Shown here in pieces: positions 1 to 10,397 of a DNA stretch of 64,000 bases. The first letter of the stretch is position 1. Every line of letters begins with the position of its first letter. Under the pieces are notes generated by a model that saw nothing but the letters and a program-made list of their open reading frames with translations, did no database searches and had not been told where the DNA came from. A program made the translations under genes and the position numbers. The stretch comes from Anaspis maculata. Its lineage: Eukaryota; Arthropoda; Insecta; Coleoptera; Scraptiidae. The DNA is taken from positions 55,239,416-55,303,415 of the forward strand of contig OX421966.1 in assembly GCA_949128115.1 (NCBI GenBank), written 5' to 3'.

Positions 1-304
1 AATAGATAAGTCAACAGCACAGTGCATTCACGCGCGTCTTGTCTCGTCGTGCAGTGCAACTCCATAAATTATTGTCCATCTAAGAAAGTTCAACTTCACA
101 GGGTCCACTGGACAGTGGACAGTAGGCATTTTCATTCCAATCTCTTTAGTACTGCCGCGCTTGGCCATTATTTTCTTCATTTCGGAACCCCCGTTAAATG
201 TACTATAGATTTGGAAATATCTCAAAGGGGCATCCCCCATTCCCCCAGTAGGAGAGGAATCAAGTTTCATATATCATGTATATACTTGAGCAAAATAAAG
301 TGGC
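1..304. other. Left edge, no gene seen
   Basis: AT-rich sequence with no convincing coding exon, RNA gene or repeat that I could match elsewhere in the window. Small open frames occur on both strands but show no recognisable motif. Confidence 0.4.
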
Positions 305-500
305 AAGCTGGAAATCTAGGATACGGCTGATGGCCGCTGATAGTTTCGCACCAAAACTTTGCAGGTGCCATCAGGCCAAGCCCTAGCCCCCCAGCTTGTC
401 ACTTTATTTTTGCTCCAAAAAGTCATTCTACTGAATTTAAAACCTGAACGGCATATAGTGAAGTCTGCACCTCGGTGTCCGTTGGAATAAAAAGCGACTT
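305..500 (+). repeat. Dispersed repeat R1, copy 1
   Basis: The segment from the sequence around TACGGCTGATGGCCGCTGAT through GCTCCAAAAAGTCATTCT to AAGTCTGCACC recurs at 60553-60940 in the same orientation and at about 32035-32160 inverted. Copies are diverged. No coding capacity is visible. The class is unknown. Confidence 0.6.
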
Positions 501-2620
501 TGTAACAATTTCGTTTTATTTGATCAAAAAAACATTTCCCGTGCGGAAGGGGGGAAGGGGTTGATTTGAATATGTACAATAATATACATTTGTTATTGAC
601 GGCACCTCAAATCCGTCCTGCGTTACTTATATATTTTATTATTCCACTTTACGATATGTATCTTAACGTAAACATAACGTACGTACTCAACAATAATTAA
701 TGATCACAATATTTTCCTCTAGCTTCCAGACCCTCTGCATGCTGGAGGCAGTCTTGCTGGTACACATTCAACTTGCTTTCTTTTTTTCTCGAAAGGCCAA
801 AGCCTATCTGGATGTTTAAGATGTCCGTCTTCTCTTGGCAGAAGCTAATCTGGCATTTCTGAAGACGGACCACATGGCCCTTCTGGGCAGTCAGTGGATA
901 GCTGCAGCAGGGTCTTCAAGGAAGTCCTACGCTCTGGAGGGATCGGACCAGCCGATGCTGTCAGTTGTGATGTGAGCACTACGCAGCACCAGATGCGGCG
1001 ACTTGGATTGTCTAGTTCTTGGCAAGGAGCAGAGTTGCCCTTGCCTTTTTTATATATTTTCTACTCAGTCTGCCAGAAATCGTTGGTTGGGAAGATCAAG
1101 TGTGCCGCCAGCTCAGCTTTTGAGAAATGTTCGGCGTGCAACAGTTTGCCACAGTGCGCTGTTTGCATCCTCGTTTTCAGTCTGGTTCTGCAATATGTTT
1201 TTTAAGCAATTAATGCTAGTGGTGGCTCTCCAGCCAGAGCCCGGGCCGCCTTGGTCGACACCAACATGTAATTCCTGTCGAGGCAAACGCAGTAAAAGCT
1301 TCTTAGCTCTGTTGTCTTCTAACAGTAGCTTTGGGAAGTTCGTATCTGGCCTAGCCTGCCTCATGATATCGAAACAGTGAGCCTTGGGGTAAGTCCTCCA
1401 GTAGCTTCATGGAGCAGTGATCGATCACGAATTGGTACAGGTCTCCGCTCTACGCCACCACAAAGCGACTTTCTCACGGTACCCGCATTTGCAGCAAGAT
1501 AAGAACAGATGTGTTGGTGTAGGCACTCAGGTGCTCCATTTCGAAATTCGAACGTGAAGGAAAAGCACTCAACGATTCAACTCAACTTGTTGCTCCACAA
1601 AACTGAAAATTGATGCCAAACTCCAGATTTCGTAAAATCTTCGACCAAACGAAGACACAATACATAATTTACAATCAATATCATCTACCAGCAGTGAAAG
1701 CATGAGGAAAAGCAGCGAAAACAACCAAATACCTCCGATTTCCCCAAGAAATGTAAAATTTTCAATTTGAGGTTGACAGTTGTAATTTGACTTTTACGTC
1801 ACGTAGCAGATTGACATATGACCTTCTGCTACGCCTGGCAGGGGGCAACACCAGTTCCTCCAGTGGTCGGGTTGCATACCCTCGTGGCCCACGCCCTGTT
1901 GTTAGAACAGTGTTGTGAACTCGTGAAGCCATCTCCGATAAGCCAGTGAGAGCAGACGGAGAGCCTGGAGATCAACACCAGCGGTATTGAGAGAAGATAC
2001 CTGGCCTGCAAATCAGAATCCGTCACTCGCCTTATCAGTTCAGATTTAGAACAACTTAATCGTTATGAAAATATTTTCCATTGTAGAAACACTAACATCA
2101 ACCGATGAGCTATGATTAAACTTATGATTGAAGAATACTCAATTATTATTGATAAACTATGATTTTTATTATTCTAGACAGCGGTAAATGCTTATTAGCT
2201 ACTGAAATTTCACTTTACAGTCATTGTATGAGTCGTACGATTACTCCAAAAGAATGTTCATCTTTCTGGCCTAAACGGTAATTGTTGGCACATTTTCGTG
2301 ATGCGTCCTGTTGTACCTATGCCTTGTCTTGTGGGGGCTTAGTATTTCCACCTTGTGTGCAAGGGGCTCACACAACTCAACACCTATAATGTAAAATAAG
2401 CATTCAGAGATTGCATTTTTCGGCCAGCATTTCACCAACTTACGTATCGTTTTTTGCTGCTGCATTGTGCATTATGTCCATCGGCGTATACTAACGCAGT
2501 AATTCAAGTCAAACTACAACACTCACTCGCTCATATTCACGACGATGTGGAAAACAAGGAAGACAAAAAAATTTAATTATTTTTCAACTGTCAAAACTGT
2601 CAATATTCTTATGATTTGGA
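501..2620. other. No gene recognised; possible decayed coding patch
   Basis: Mostly unassigned. The region 720-1560 is less AT-rich than its surroundings. Its minus strand contains stretches that read like protein but are broken by stops (see the 1352-1449 entry). Between 1560 and 2620 I see nothing beyond short AT-rich sequence. Confidence 0.35.
1352..1449 (-). pseudogene. Possible decayed coding fragment
   Basis: On the minus strand the frame starting near 1449 reads SGDLYQFVIDHCSMKLLEDL and continues PQGSLFRYHEAG to a stop. It is preceded immediately by an in-frame stop. The composition (aromatic, acidic and leucine pattern) looks like folded protein, loosely like helices in BTB/BACK-type proteins, but I cannot assign a family. 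A second protein-like stretch lies at 725-880 in another minus-strand frame. It could be a small exon following the AG at the stop, a processed pseudogene, or chance. Confidence 0.2.
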
Positions 2621-3608
2621 GTAGGTACTGCACGGATTTCTGAATATATAATCAATTTCACGGGTATCTGCATTAGAGCAAACTATGGAAAAATTATTTT
2701 TTGTTGGTAGGAATGAGTAGGAATCCATAACCGTCGTCGCAGATAATTTGTGCAAATGTGGTATGTGAAAAGGTTAGGTATTGTGGCAGATGTCAGTCAT
2801 GACACCCGTCGCGCGGTGTGATGCACATCAAGTCAAAATGTTTAGTTTTATTGGGGAAAACAGATAAACACGTGTTCCTCGGAGTGTAAATTTGCTGGAC
2901 ACCGTCTTCATTGGTTGGTGGGTCTTTGCTTGTGCTCTGGTTCTGGTAGTGGCGGCCAGTGAGCCAGTGTATAAAATGACGCCAAAGGAAGTCAGCGGCA
3001 GCACTAAAGGGAAGAAAAATTAATGAAAATGCCTGTCCAGTGGCCCCAGTGAGGTTGAGAAAATTCGCTTCCATGGACATTGATTTATGGAGTTGCACTG
3101 TACAAGACAAGACAGTCGAGACACGACGCGTGAGTGCACTCTGTGTTGGAAGATCCTCTCAACATGAAATTATTGAGCATTTCATGTCCCTTCTTCATCT
3201 TCTTCTGGCTTGTATGCTGTTTTAGTGTTGTAGAGCACGTAGTACTTCCCACTCTCAGTCCTACTTCCCTTTAGTGCTGCCGCTGACTTCCTTTGGCGTC
3301 ATTTTATACACTGGCTCACTGGCCGCCACTACCAAAGCACAAGTAACCGACGGTGTCCAGCTAATTGACACTCCGAGGAACACGTGTTTATCTGTTTTCC
3401 CCAATAAAACTAAACATTTTGACTTGATGTGCATCACACCGCGCGACGGGTGTCATGACTGACATCTGCCACAATACCTAACCTTTTCACATACCACATT
3501 TGCACAAACTTTCTGCGACGACGGTTATGGATTCCTACTCATTCCTACCAACAAAAAATAATTTTTCCATAGCTTGCTCTAATGCAGATAGCCGTGAAAT
3601 TGATTATA

Positions 3609-4911
3609 GAGCTGGATAGCTAATCACAATACACCCCCACCACAATTTTTGTCAAACTCGTGTTGGCCGCCATACTGTGCTAATTTTTAGTTACTTTAAT
3701 GCTTGTGGGTTGGCAAAGCTGCGAATAATTGTCATCCCTGAGTGTCACTTTGATTGCCAAATGTCACCCAAATGTCAATCTATTGTCATTTTTTGACGTT
3801 TTTCTTGTTTATCCGTTTCTTTGTGCGAAGTTTTCTCGACGTTTTTCAGTGTTTTGTTGAAGAAAAAGACTTGATGTCGTCCTGTTTTGTGCCTAGTTGC
3901 AAAAATAGCGACAAACAAAACAAAACCGGCATAACCTATCATGTGTAAGTTCGATGTTTTTATCCGATTTTTCATTTATTACAAAAGAATTATTTCAGGT
4001 TTCCGAAACGATCAAAGTGGAGTGGCTCCAGGCCATCAGTAGGGATCAACAAACATTTATTCAGCAGCGTAACAATGAGAGCGTGTTTGTTCAGATCATT
4101 TCTTGATGAAGCCTTCGAGCGAATTGGATTGCTCAAGAAACTGAAACCCAATGTAATTCCTTCACTTGATTTGCCTACCCTGAGACCACGGTATACCTGA
4201 GACCCATTCCAGTAGCTTCAGAAAGCAGTCAAGCTATCCAGGAAGCTCCAACAACCACAAGCCAAGTTATGCCGGAATCATGACCAGATCAAGCTATGCC
4301 GAAAGCATCAACAAGCCAAGCTATGTCGGAATTATTATTAGGCACAAATAAACAATTATGTTATACTTCAATAATTGTTTTCATTTTATTTTTGTGATAT
4401 GAATCAGGTTCGTGTTTGTGTTGTTTTGTAGCGTTTTAAAATCACTAGAACCGATCCAGTTCGGCTCTAAAATCAGGGGATCCGATAGGTTCTCGGAAAT
4501 CCTTGCCCAATCAGTGATAGCGATTTTCGAGCTGAACTGGCTCCGTTCTGGCCAGTCGAAGACGCCATTAGTTTTTTGCTTGAGTTTCTACGTTTTGTCT
4601 TCGAAACAATTCATCAAATACCACCATAACCAATAATTAAAAAATGAATAATAGGAAGATTCAAGAACCAAGAATCATTCTACGAAACAAAAGTACAAGC
4701 ATCTTAGCTTTCTCCCTGTAGGACTCGTCCAGTTTCAGGTAATTATTATTTCACAATTAATATTTGAAACAAATGTAAACACCAATGCACAAAAGACGGC
4801 GGTTTATATTTTGAATCCGATTTGTTGCCCGTCAGCCAATAACATTTTAGCACAGTATGGCGGCCAGCTGGGTTCGGACAACACGCATGTGTTGTATTAG
4901 CTATCCAGCTC
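3609..4911 (+). mobile_element. 1.3-kb TIR element carrying a THAP-domain relic
   Basis: The left end GAGCTGGATAGCTAATCACA is an inverted match of the right end, which finishes GTATTAGCTATCCAGCTC. Further in, GGCCGCCATACTGTGCTAA recurs inverted as TTAGCACAGTATGGCGGCC, so the TIRs extend about 80 bases imperfectly. Both ends abut TATA, fitting insertion at a TA-rich site. Inside is the broken THAP coding sequence at 3871-4198. THAP domains are known at the N-terminus of P-element transposases and in some Kolobok elements. P elements make 8-bp and Kolobok TTAA duplications, so the TATA flank fits neither cleanly. No catalytic transposase domain remains, so this is an internally deleted derivative or an element that captured a THAP exon. 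Confidence 0.65.
3871..4198 (+). pseudogene. THAP zinc-finger relic, two exons, frameshifted
   Basis: Exon 1 reads MSSCFVPSCKNSDK and ends TYHV at a GTAAG donor (about 3950). It gives the first half of a C2CH THAP finger (C-x4-C). After a short intron ending TTTCAG near 4000, exon 2 opens with FPKRSKW, matching the THAP FPK...W pattern. The frame then shifts: a second frame gives WLQAISRDQQTF, a third gives CSDHF (the C-x2-H half of the finger), and the first frame resumes as LDEAFERIGLL and LKPNVIPSLDLP, ending at a stop near 4198. All THAP landmarks (C-x4-C, W, C-x2-H, a P near the end) are present but spread over three frames. The gene is dead. Confidence 0.7.
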
Positions 4912-4915
4912 TATA

Positions 4916-5731
4916 GGCGATTGACCTTATTGGGGAAAATGGCCGTTTCGTCGAGGAAGTTTTAGGGCATTAATTTTTAGAACTGGTGTAAGTTGCCGTC
5001 CGGCAACGGCGGTGGTTACGTCAATTGGTGGCATGTCAAAACTGTCACTTTGCTGTCTTGTGCAGTACGCCACAAGCAAACTTTCGTTCCTGTGAACCCT
5101 TGGGACCCCATAGGCTCGTTATTGGGCCCCATGTTGATGACCAGCGTCGTCGCAGACCTTTCTCTAAATCATCCATAGCTTCCGCCCAAGGAAGAGCAAC
5201 AGACTCTGTCACACCCGCACGGAGGGAAACACACAAGCCCGTCGACCAGCCTGCCAGCCAAGAAAAAATCACCTCGGGCTGGCCGTGCAGAGTCAACCAC
5301 CACCTACCTTTTTTCCTCGCTTTTTTCTAAAGATTTCCTGCTTCGACTTCAGCTGGAGATCCGCATTTTTCATTCTAACAAGCTCGCCGTAGCTACCTCT
5401 GTGTTCGCGACGTAAACGTTGTCTTTTTTTATTGCAATAATGTAGTGCATTGCTGGGGGCGTAGTCTTTCAGCTGCGCACCTCTGGAGCTCGATCTACTA
5501 AAAACCTGCTAAGTACGCTAACCATAACATGAAATAAGAGACACAAATGCAAACCCCTTTTTCAGATTATTTCTACTTGTCAAATTTCCATGTCAATATG
5601 TGGGTATTACAGGTATCCACTAGTGCCCACCTAGGCTACTAGACGTCGGAGTAGGTTTTCCTCGCAAAAACGTCCTCGACGATCAAGTACCGAGCTCTAC
5701 ACCAGGTGGCGTTTTTCTAATGTAAATCGCC
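4916..5731. mobile_element. 0.8-kb TIR element next to the THAP element
   Basis: The left end GGCGATTGACCTTA and the right end TGTAAATCGCC (inverted GGCGATTTACATTA) form short imperfect TIRs. TA-rich sequence flanks both sides. The element lies directly after the TATA that closes the THAP element, inside the same foldback arm. The interior 5000-5330 has small open frames without recognisable motifs and is GC-richer than its surroundings. Confidence 0.5.
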
Positions 5732-5980
5732 TATATTCAGAAATCCGTGAGGTACTGTCAACTGTCGAGTGCTACTGCGCTACGGCGCTGGGCTGTGCGC
5801 TGGGTACCTATTTGTCAAGGCCCCTTGGGCCACCATGTTTGACTGCGTTCAGCGCATTCTGGTGGCCGCTGATTTTCGCCAATAGAGAGTCCCAGTAGCC
5901 TATGTTGCGCCCTCTGCAATAAGCTTGCGAGAATAGGCACACCCCATTTATCAACAGCCCGATCCTGTACCGCCCACATA

Positions 5981-6710
5981 GAGTGCGTTCCACTAAACGA
6001 TCGCAACGACCGCAACGCCCGTCTACCCGTTCCACTTATAGCCGCGGTCGTGTGTTGCGGTCGTTGCTACGTCACGAATGACGTCATACATCGCGACCAC
6101 TCCAAGCCCACAACGATCGCGCTGAAAAGGTGAGGCGTTGCGGTCGTCTTCTGGTCGTTAGCGGCAATGTTGCCAGCTCTAGCAATTTATATTGGAAATT
6201 GCGACTTACTTTTTTGATTTGGCAATGGCGACCTAAAGTGACGACTTTAAAGTTCAATCAGTTCTATAACGTTTTTTTTTTTAATTTTGCCTCCTTCCAC
6301 ATGATTTTACGCAACTTCATTTAAAAGATAGAGACCATTGGCAGGGCACTGCGATTTCGCGCAACACTAGTTTGGCTACGCATCAGCGGCGTAAAACCGG
6401 CAACACTGTCGCTGCAACAAGGAGCTAGATGAACTTTCAGGCTCATTTTCTCTTCTAATTCGCATAACCATTAATGCAGCGTTAATAGCCATATTGTTGT
6501 TGTGATTTGAGTTGACGTTCAACTGTCATGTCATGTGGCTCCCTGACCACAGAAAAGACGTGACTCGAGTGACTCGACACACCACGACGACCGCACGCCC
6601 GTTCCACTTGAGTTTCCGCTCACAACGACCGCGGGCGTTTGCAAGCTAGTGGAACGGGAAAATCTGCGGTCGTGGGCGTGGGCGTTGCGATCGTTTAGTG
6701 GAACGCACTC
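5981..6710. mobile_element. MITE with 28-bp terminal inverted repeats
   Basis: The left end GAGTGCGTTCCACTAAACGA, continuing TCGCAACG, is an exact inverted match of the right end. CCGTTCCACT and GCGGTCGT motifs repeat subterminally in both orientations. ATA flanks both sides (5978-5980 and 6711-6713), a candidate 3-bp target duplication. There is no coding capacity, so this is a non-autonomous cut-and-paste element of unknown superfamily. Confidence 0.7.
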
Positions 6711-6714
6711 ATAG

Positions 6715-6866
6715 TGGGCGTTTTCCATTTAGCGACACAAGTCGACTTGTGTCGACACAAACCGACACAAACGCGTTCCATTTGATCTGTGTTCCTTTGT
6801 TTCATCGACACAAGCTAACACAAGCTGACACAAACCGACACAAATGTTTTAAATGGAAAGCGCCCA
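6715..6866. mobile_element. MITE family B, copy 1
   Basis: Short element from TGGGCGTTTTCCATTTA to AAATGGAAAGCGCCCA, with an interior rich in GACACAA units. Near-identical copies occur at 40557-40707 and 45821-45935. It lies directly against the right end of the 5981-6710 MITE. Confidence 0.75.
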
Positions 6867-7153
6867 AGTAATATAGCCGGCAGTTAGGTAGGACCGACTC
6901 TGATTGGTTGTGGTTCCCACCCCAGCTACCGATCCGATAGCTGTACAAACCACAAATAATCCAATCTTTTTCCGCGAGGGCCCGGGTGCGAGATTTAAAA
7001 ACCATCGCTTCGGGTCTATGCCGTGCACTTCGCTAATCCCTGCTCTCGTGACGTATGAAGTCGCGTGACAGATATCGTGACACTGACAGCTAAAAGTGAG
7101 GTTATATAGGCATCCCAATAATAAAAAAATGTTTCTTGACATAACACTCTCAC

Positions 7154-7666
7154 CTCCTTGGGATGCGAATCCAAGAACACCCTCACTTCCTCCAACACGG
7201 GCGCCACTTCGTTGGCGTACAAGCCGTGCACGAAATAGAACTTGTCGGTGCCAGATTTGGTGGCGATCCTCAGATCAAAATATCTGATGCCCTTGGCCAG
7301 CTGTAGGTGAACGTCCAGCTCCTGCGTCTTGCCCCACTTGGCCATGACGGACCTTAGCAATGGCCCCAGGAATCTCAACCGTTTGATGGCCGGCTCCGCG
7401 TCTGGTGACAGGCTCGACTTTTTGGTGATGGCATAGGTCATGCTGTCGTGCGAACCTGGAATGATCATTCACCCATGGAAACTGGAAACTACACCGGCTG
7501 CCGGGCACCGGAGCGGTGACAAAGGTGGCTTATTACCTGGAATGGCAAGGTAGATTATGGGCAGTTGTCGGAGTTTTTGGGGCAAGTTGGACATCCAGAA
7601 TTCAAGGTTGTCAGCGTCAGAGTCGCTGTGCTCTTGGGATTTGTCGGTCGTGCTGGAAGAAGTCAT
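7154..7666 (-). CDS. PI-PLC X-domain protein (PLCXD-like), 5' exons
   Basis: Two coding exons. Exon 1 (7537-7666) starts MTSSSTTDKSQEHSDS and ends LAIPG across the intron. Exon 2 (7154-7455) continues SHDSMTYAITKKSSL through ELDVHLQLAKGIRYFDLRI and FYFVHGLYANE to LDSHPKE. Donors are CCAG/GTAATA and GAG/GTGAGA; the acceptor is TTCCAG. The reading frame is continuous across the join. LAIPGSHDSM and the second His in FVHG correspond to the two catalytic histidines of the PI-PLC X barrel, and YFDLR is a family hallmark. PLCXD proteins are about 300 residues; these exons give 144, so the C-terminal half must lie at lower coordinates or has been lost. I could not find those exons in 1-7153. The N-terminus is acidic and Ser-rich with no signal peptide. 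The family is related to phosphoinositide phospholipases; substrate is not shown here. Family assignment is strong, completeness uncertain. Confidence 0.88.
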
Positions 7667-8203
7667 GTTGTTGGGCGTGTAAAGGGGCCGTCGACTGGAT
7701 CGATTTTCACGTGGTTATTGTTCTAGTTGTGTCCATTGTTTGCGTTTTTCCGCTTTCCAACTTTGAAGTTTGCGTCACTGCGGCGCACTTTCAAATTGCA
7801 TGCAAATGAGCGCGACGGCGCTGGCTCGAATTCTCACTGGTTCGAAAAGAATTGGCGCGAAACTTGAATTTTGAATCTGTTACAGGTGTCCCCAAAGTAC
7901 CGACCCTATTTGATTTGCCCACCATTTCTCCAAATGTTCGGTCATTCTCAAAGTCAGTTGACTTAATAGCTGCGTTCTACAACTCCCTTGGAGCACTCTT
8001 TTTGATATTTTTTGCTCTTTTATTCGATATGGCTGGAGGCAACCAAGTAAAAGCTCAGTGAATTATTTTATTCCATCTCGAGGTAACAGAGCAACCTCGA
8101 TCTGCTCGGTGTTTGGCGAACCAAGAAAAATCTTGACGGAATAACGATTAACAATTACAATAATCACATTTCACTCATTTCAGTATGGCGCGGCCTCGCC
8201 GGT
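7667..8203. other. Upstream of PLCXD, no gene seen
   Basis: Probable 5' region of the minus-strand PLCXD gene followed by unassigned sequence. No other coding exon or repeat was recognised. A promoter probably lies just above 7666, but I see no clear TATA box or initiator to report. Confidence 0.35.
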
Positions 8204-8496
8204 CAATCCACGTTTACCATCACGTACATCACTTCAGCGCATACATGAGAACGCATACCTGCAGAGCGCGGTAATTTCAATTTTGACGCACGAAGTTTCA
8301 CTGTCAATATCATGTCAATATGGCAACTGTCAATCAATAATCGAAATGTAAACAAACATAAGGATCGAACCTCCAACCACCTTGGAACCTCCTAACCATT
8401 CAACATTCAACATTTAATATTGTTCAGAATGAAATGTTACGTGCCTTATGGCAAAAAGACGCAGGAAAGATTCAGGTGATACGGAACACGAGGCGT
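8204..8496 (+). repeat. Single arm of the 39437-40173 palindrome
   Basis: From AATCCACGTTTACCATCACG through GCATACCTGCAGAGCGCGGT to AAAGATTCAGGTGATACG this matches one arm of the palindrome at 39437-40173. The partner arm is absent here. It is either a truncated foldback or the half left after a rearrangement. Confidence 0.7.
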
Positions 8497-8499
8497 TGA

Positions 8500-9290
8500 C
8501 GTCTCGATGATCATTAAGCGTAAATCACGATATAAATTACTAGTGTGTCACGTCGTCATTTACTTGATGATCATTTAGAACGTCATTTAGGACCTTAATG
8601 ATCATTAACTGGGAGCAACCACAATCGCCGAATAATCGCCGGTGGTCGTGCATCATCGCCGTGATTTTTGAATACATTGGCTAGCTTTTCTGCAATGAAT
8701 TGCGATATCTGTCATCTGTCATCAAGTCTGTCATTTCAGTACGCCATTCAGACACGTATTTCTGGAATGGAGAAACTAGATTTTGTGTCTTGCCTCTTGC
8801 AACAGCATCTCTTGTACCAAATTATGAGATAATGCCAGTAGCGTGCACGTATAAGCACGTACGAAAAATCAAGAACTCCCCTACACAAGAATTTTACATA
8901 AAAAATGACCACCTATTCGCGGAATTCGGATGATACAAACATTGCAAACGCGCAGCACGATATAGATTGACGGCACTTCATTTTGGGGGAAAGTCGAATT
9001 TATTGATGAGAAGATGGGTTTCCGTAAGTATCCGTGAGACAGGTAGGTATATAATGCCCGTAGCGTGCACGTATAAGCACATACGAACAATTAAAAAATC
9101 TTCTCGATCTACATAAGAAATAACCGCCTGCGCCTATTCGAGAAAGTTGGATGATACGAACATTACGAACTTGTAGCACAGTATTGGTTGGCGGTACTCA
9201 ATTTTTGGCAAAGTCGAATTTATTGATGAGGGAATAGGTTTTTCCGTTAGTATCCGTGAGATAGGCAGGTACCTATTAAGATTAAGTATT
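8500..9290 (+). repeat. Dispersed repeat R2, copy 1
   Basis: Shares a long stretch with 12300-12960 in the same orientation, with landmarks GAATAATCGCCGGTGGTCGT and ACACGTATTTCTGGAATGGA. It also matches 13490-13850 inverted around the GTGCACGTATAAGCAC and AAGTCGAATTTATTGATGAG motifs. Within the segment, the unit GCACGTATAAGCAC...TCCGTGAGA...GGTAGGTA occurs twice (about 8845-9045 and 9065-9275), so the repeat contains an internal tandem unit of about 220 bases. No coding is seen. Confidence 0.6.
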
Positions 9291-10397
9291 TATTTTCATA
9301 AATATTTCATTAATAAGCTGAAACTATGCAGATAGCTTTTGAACATCCTACCTAGATTAGGTGTATTCCGAAACGTCCGTCGTGAAAAATGTGAAATTTT
9401 GCAAAAGCAAGCGAAGTGGAAGTTACTTATCGCAAAAGCAGTTAAAAAATTGCAAAAGAAGTTATATGAACCACACGATAGATACAAACATAATGAACTT
9501 GAACTATGTATAACATGCATCTGTCAATAGGACTGTGTATCTAACGTGTTATCCGGGCCCATGCGCGTAGAATTAGGCGCTTGATATGAAACTTTCAGAC
9601 AAATAGCGTCTGTTAACACGTAACATGATCAGAAAAACTATCAATAATCGTTTGTGTAAGTGAAATTTTCAACTATTGATGCTCACTGTTTGTGAGTTGT
9701 GAGACTGATGTTATTTCAATCTTTTAAACATTAAAAACAATCATTTTGAAGGTGGAATAGGAAGGCAAGCATTCGGTTCTTACAAGAAAGAATGGAAATA
9801 AACACTGCGTCATGACAACTGTAGAAGCAAGAGTCGATACGATGAAGAAAAAGTTTTTATTTTATTCCGTTTCCGCGAACACGTGCCCTGGAAGTTTTGA
9901 TCAGGGTCCTCTCCGAGTCTCCTCTAACTGAAACCCTCTGGGGCCAAAGGTAGGCGAGCCGCGAGAGCCACTCTCATACGGTACGTTTCAGGCAATCCTT
10001 GCTACATGAATGTACTGCGGATTGCATAAGACTATCCGGCCCAGAAGCTAGGCAGGAGAACGGCAGAAGCCGTATTCGAGGTTGCCAAGTGAACAAGAAA
10101 TATAACTTTCAATTACTTCGATATAATAATTTCCAAATTTTGAACTTTCATTCCGTATGGTGTCAGATTTCCTTACTAGAAGAGCGCAAGGAAACATCTT
10201 GCAAAACAAATTGATTTTATAGTGACTATTTGAGGTGACAGTATATGTAATATAACGTCGAGTATAACGTATTATTGGTAACGGCGGCCATGCCAAATCT
10301 GACAACATCGCGATTAACAGACTGTGGATCATTTGCGAAGTAAGCAAGGAACTTCCAATATTATCATTATTTTGTGAAAAAGAACTATACAAAATAG
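9291..10397. other. Unassigned, no gene recognised
   Basis: The start (to about 9520) still resembles the tail of repeat R2 near 12870-12970. The rest shows no motif, RNA gene or matched repeat. Confidence 0.35.

Larger units (their letters stand above)
2623..5757. mobile_element. Foldback element with two insertions in its right arm
   Basis: The left arm 2623-3014 is an inverted copy of 3264-3608 plus 5732-5752. Landmarks: TAAACACGTGTTCCTCGGAG in the left arm against CTCCGAGGAACACGTGTTTA in the right, and ATGACGCCAAAGGAAGTCAG against CTGACTTCCTTTGGCGTCAT. The right arm breaks after GATTATA at 3608 and resumes at TATATTCAGAAATCCGTG at 5732, matching the intact left-arm sequence CTGAATATATAATC. 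The 2.1 kb between is two separate inserted elements (3609-4911 and 4916-5731). The left arm has about 20 bases near 2912-2935 missing from the right arm. The loop 3015-3263 has no recognised gene. No transposase is visible, so the element is non-autonomous. Confidence 0.75.

Noticed and set aside
3274..3462. Paired open frames sharing an identical C-terminus at 2793-3110 (minus) and 3274-3462 (plus)
   Set aside because: They are the same sequence in the two arms of the foldback, not a gene pair.
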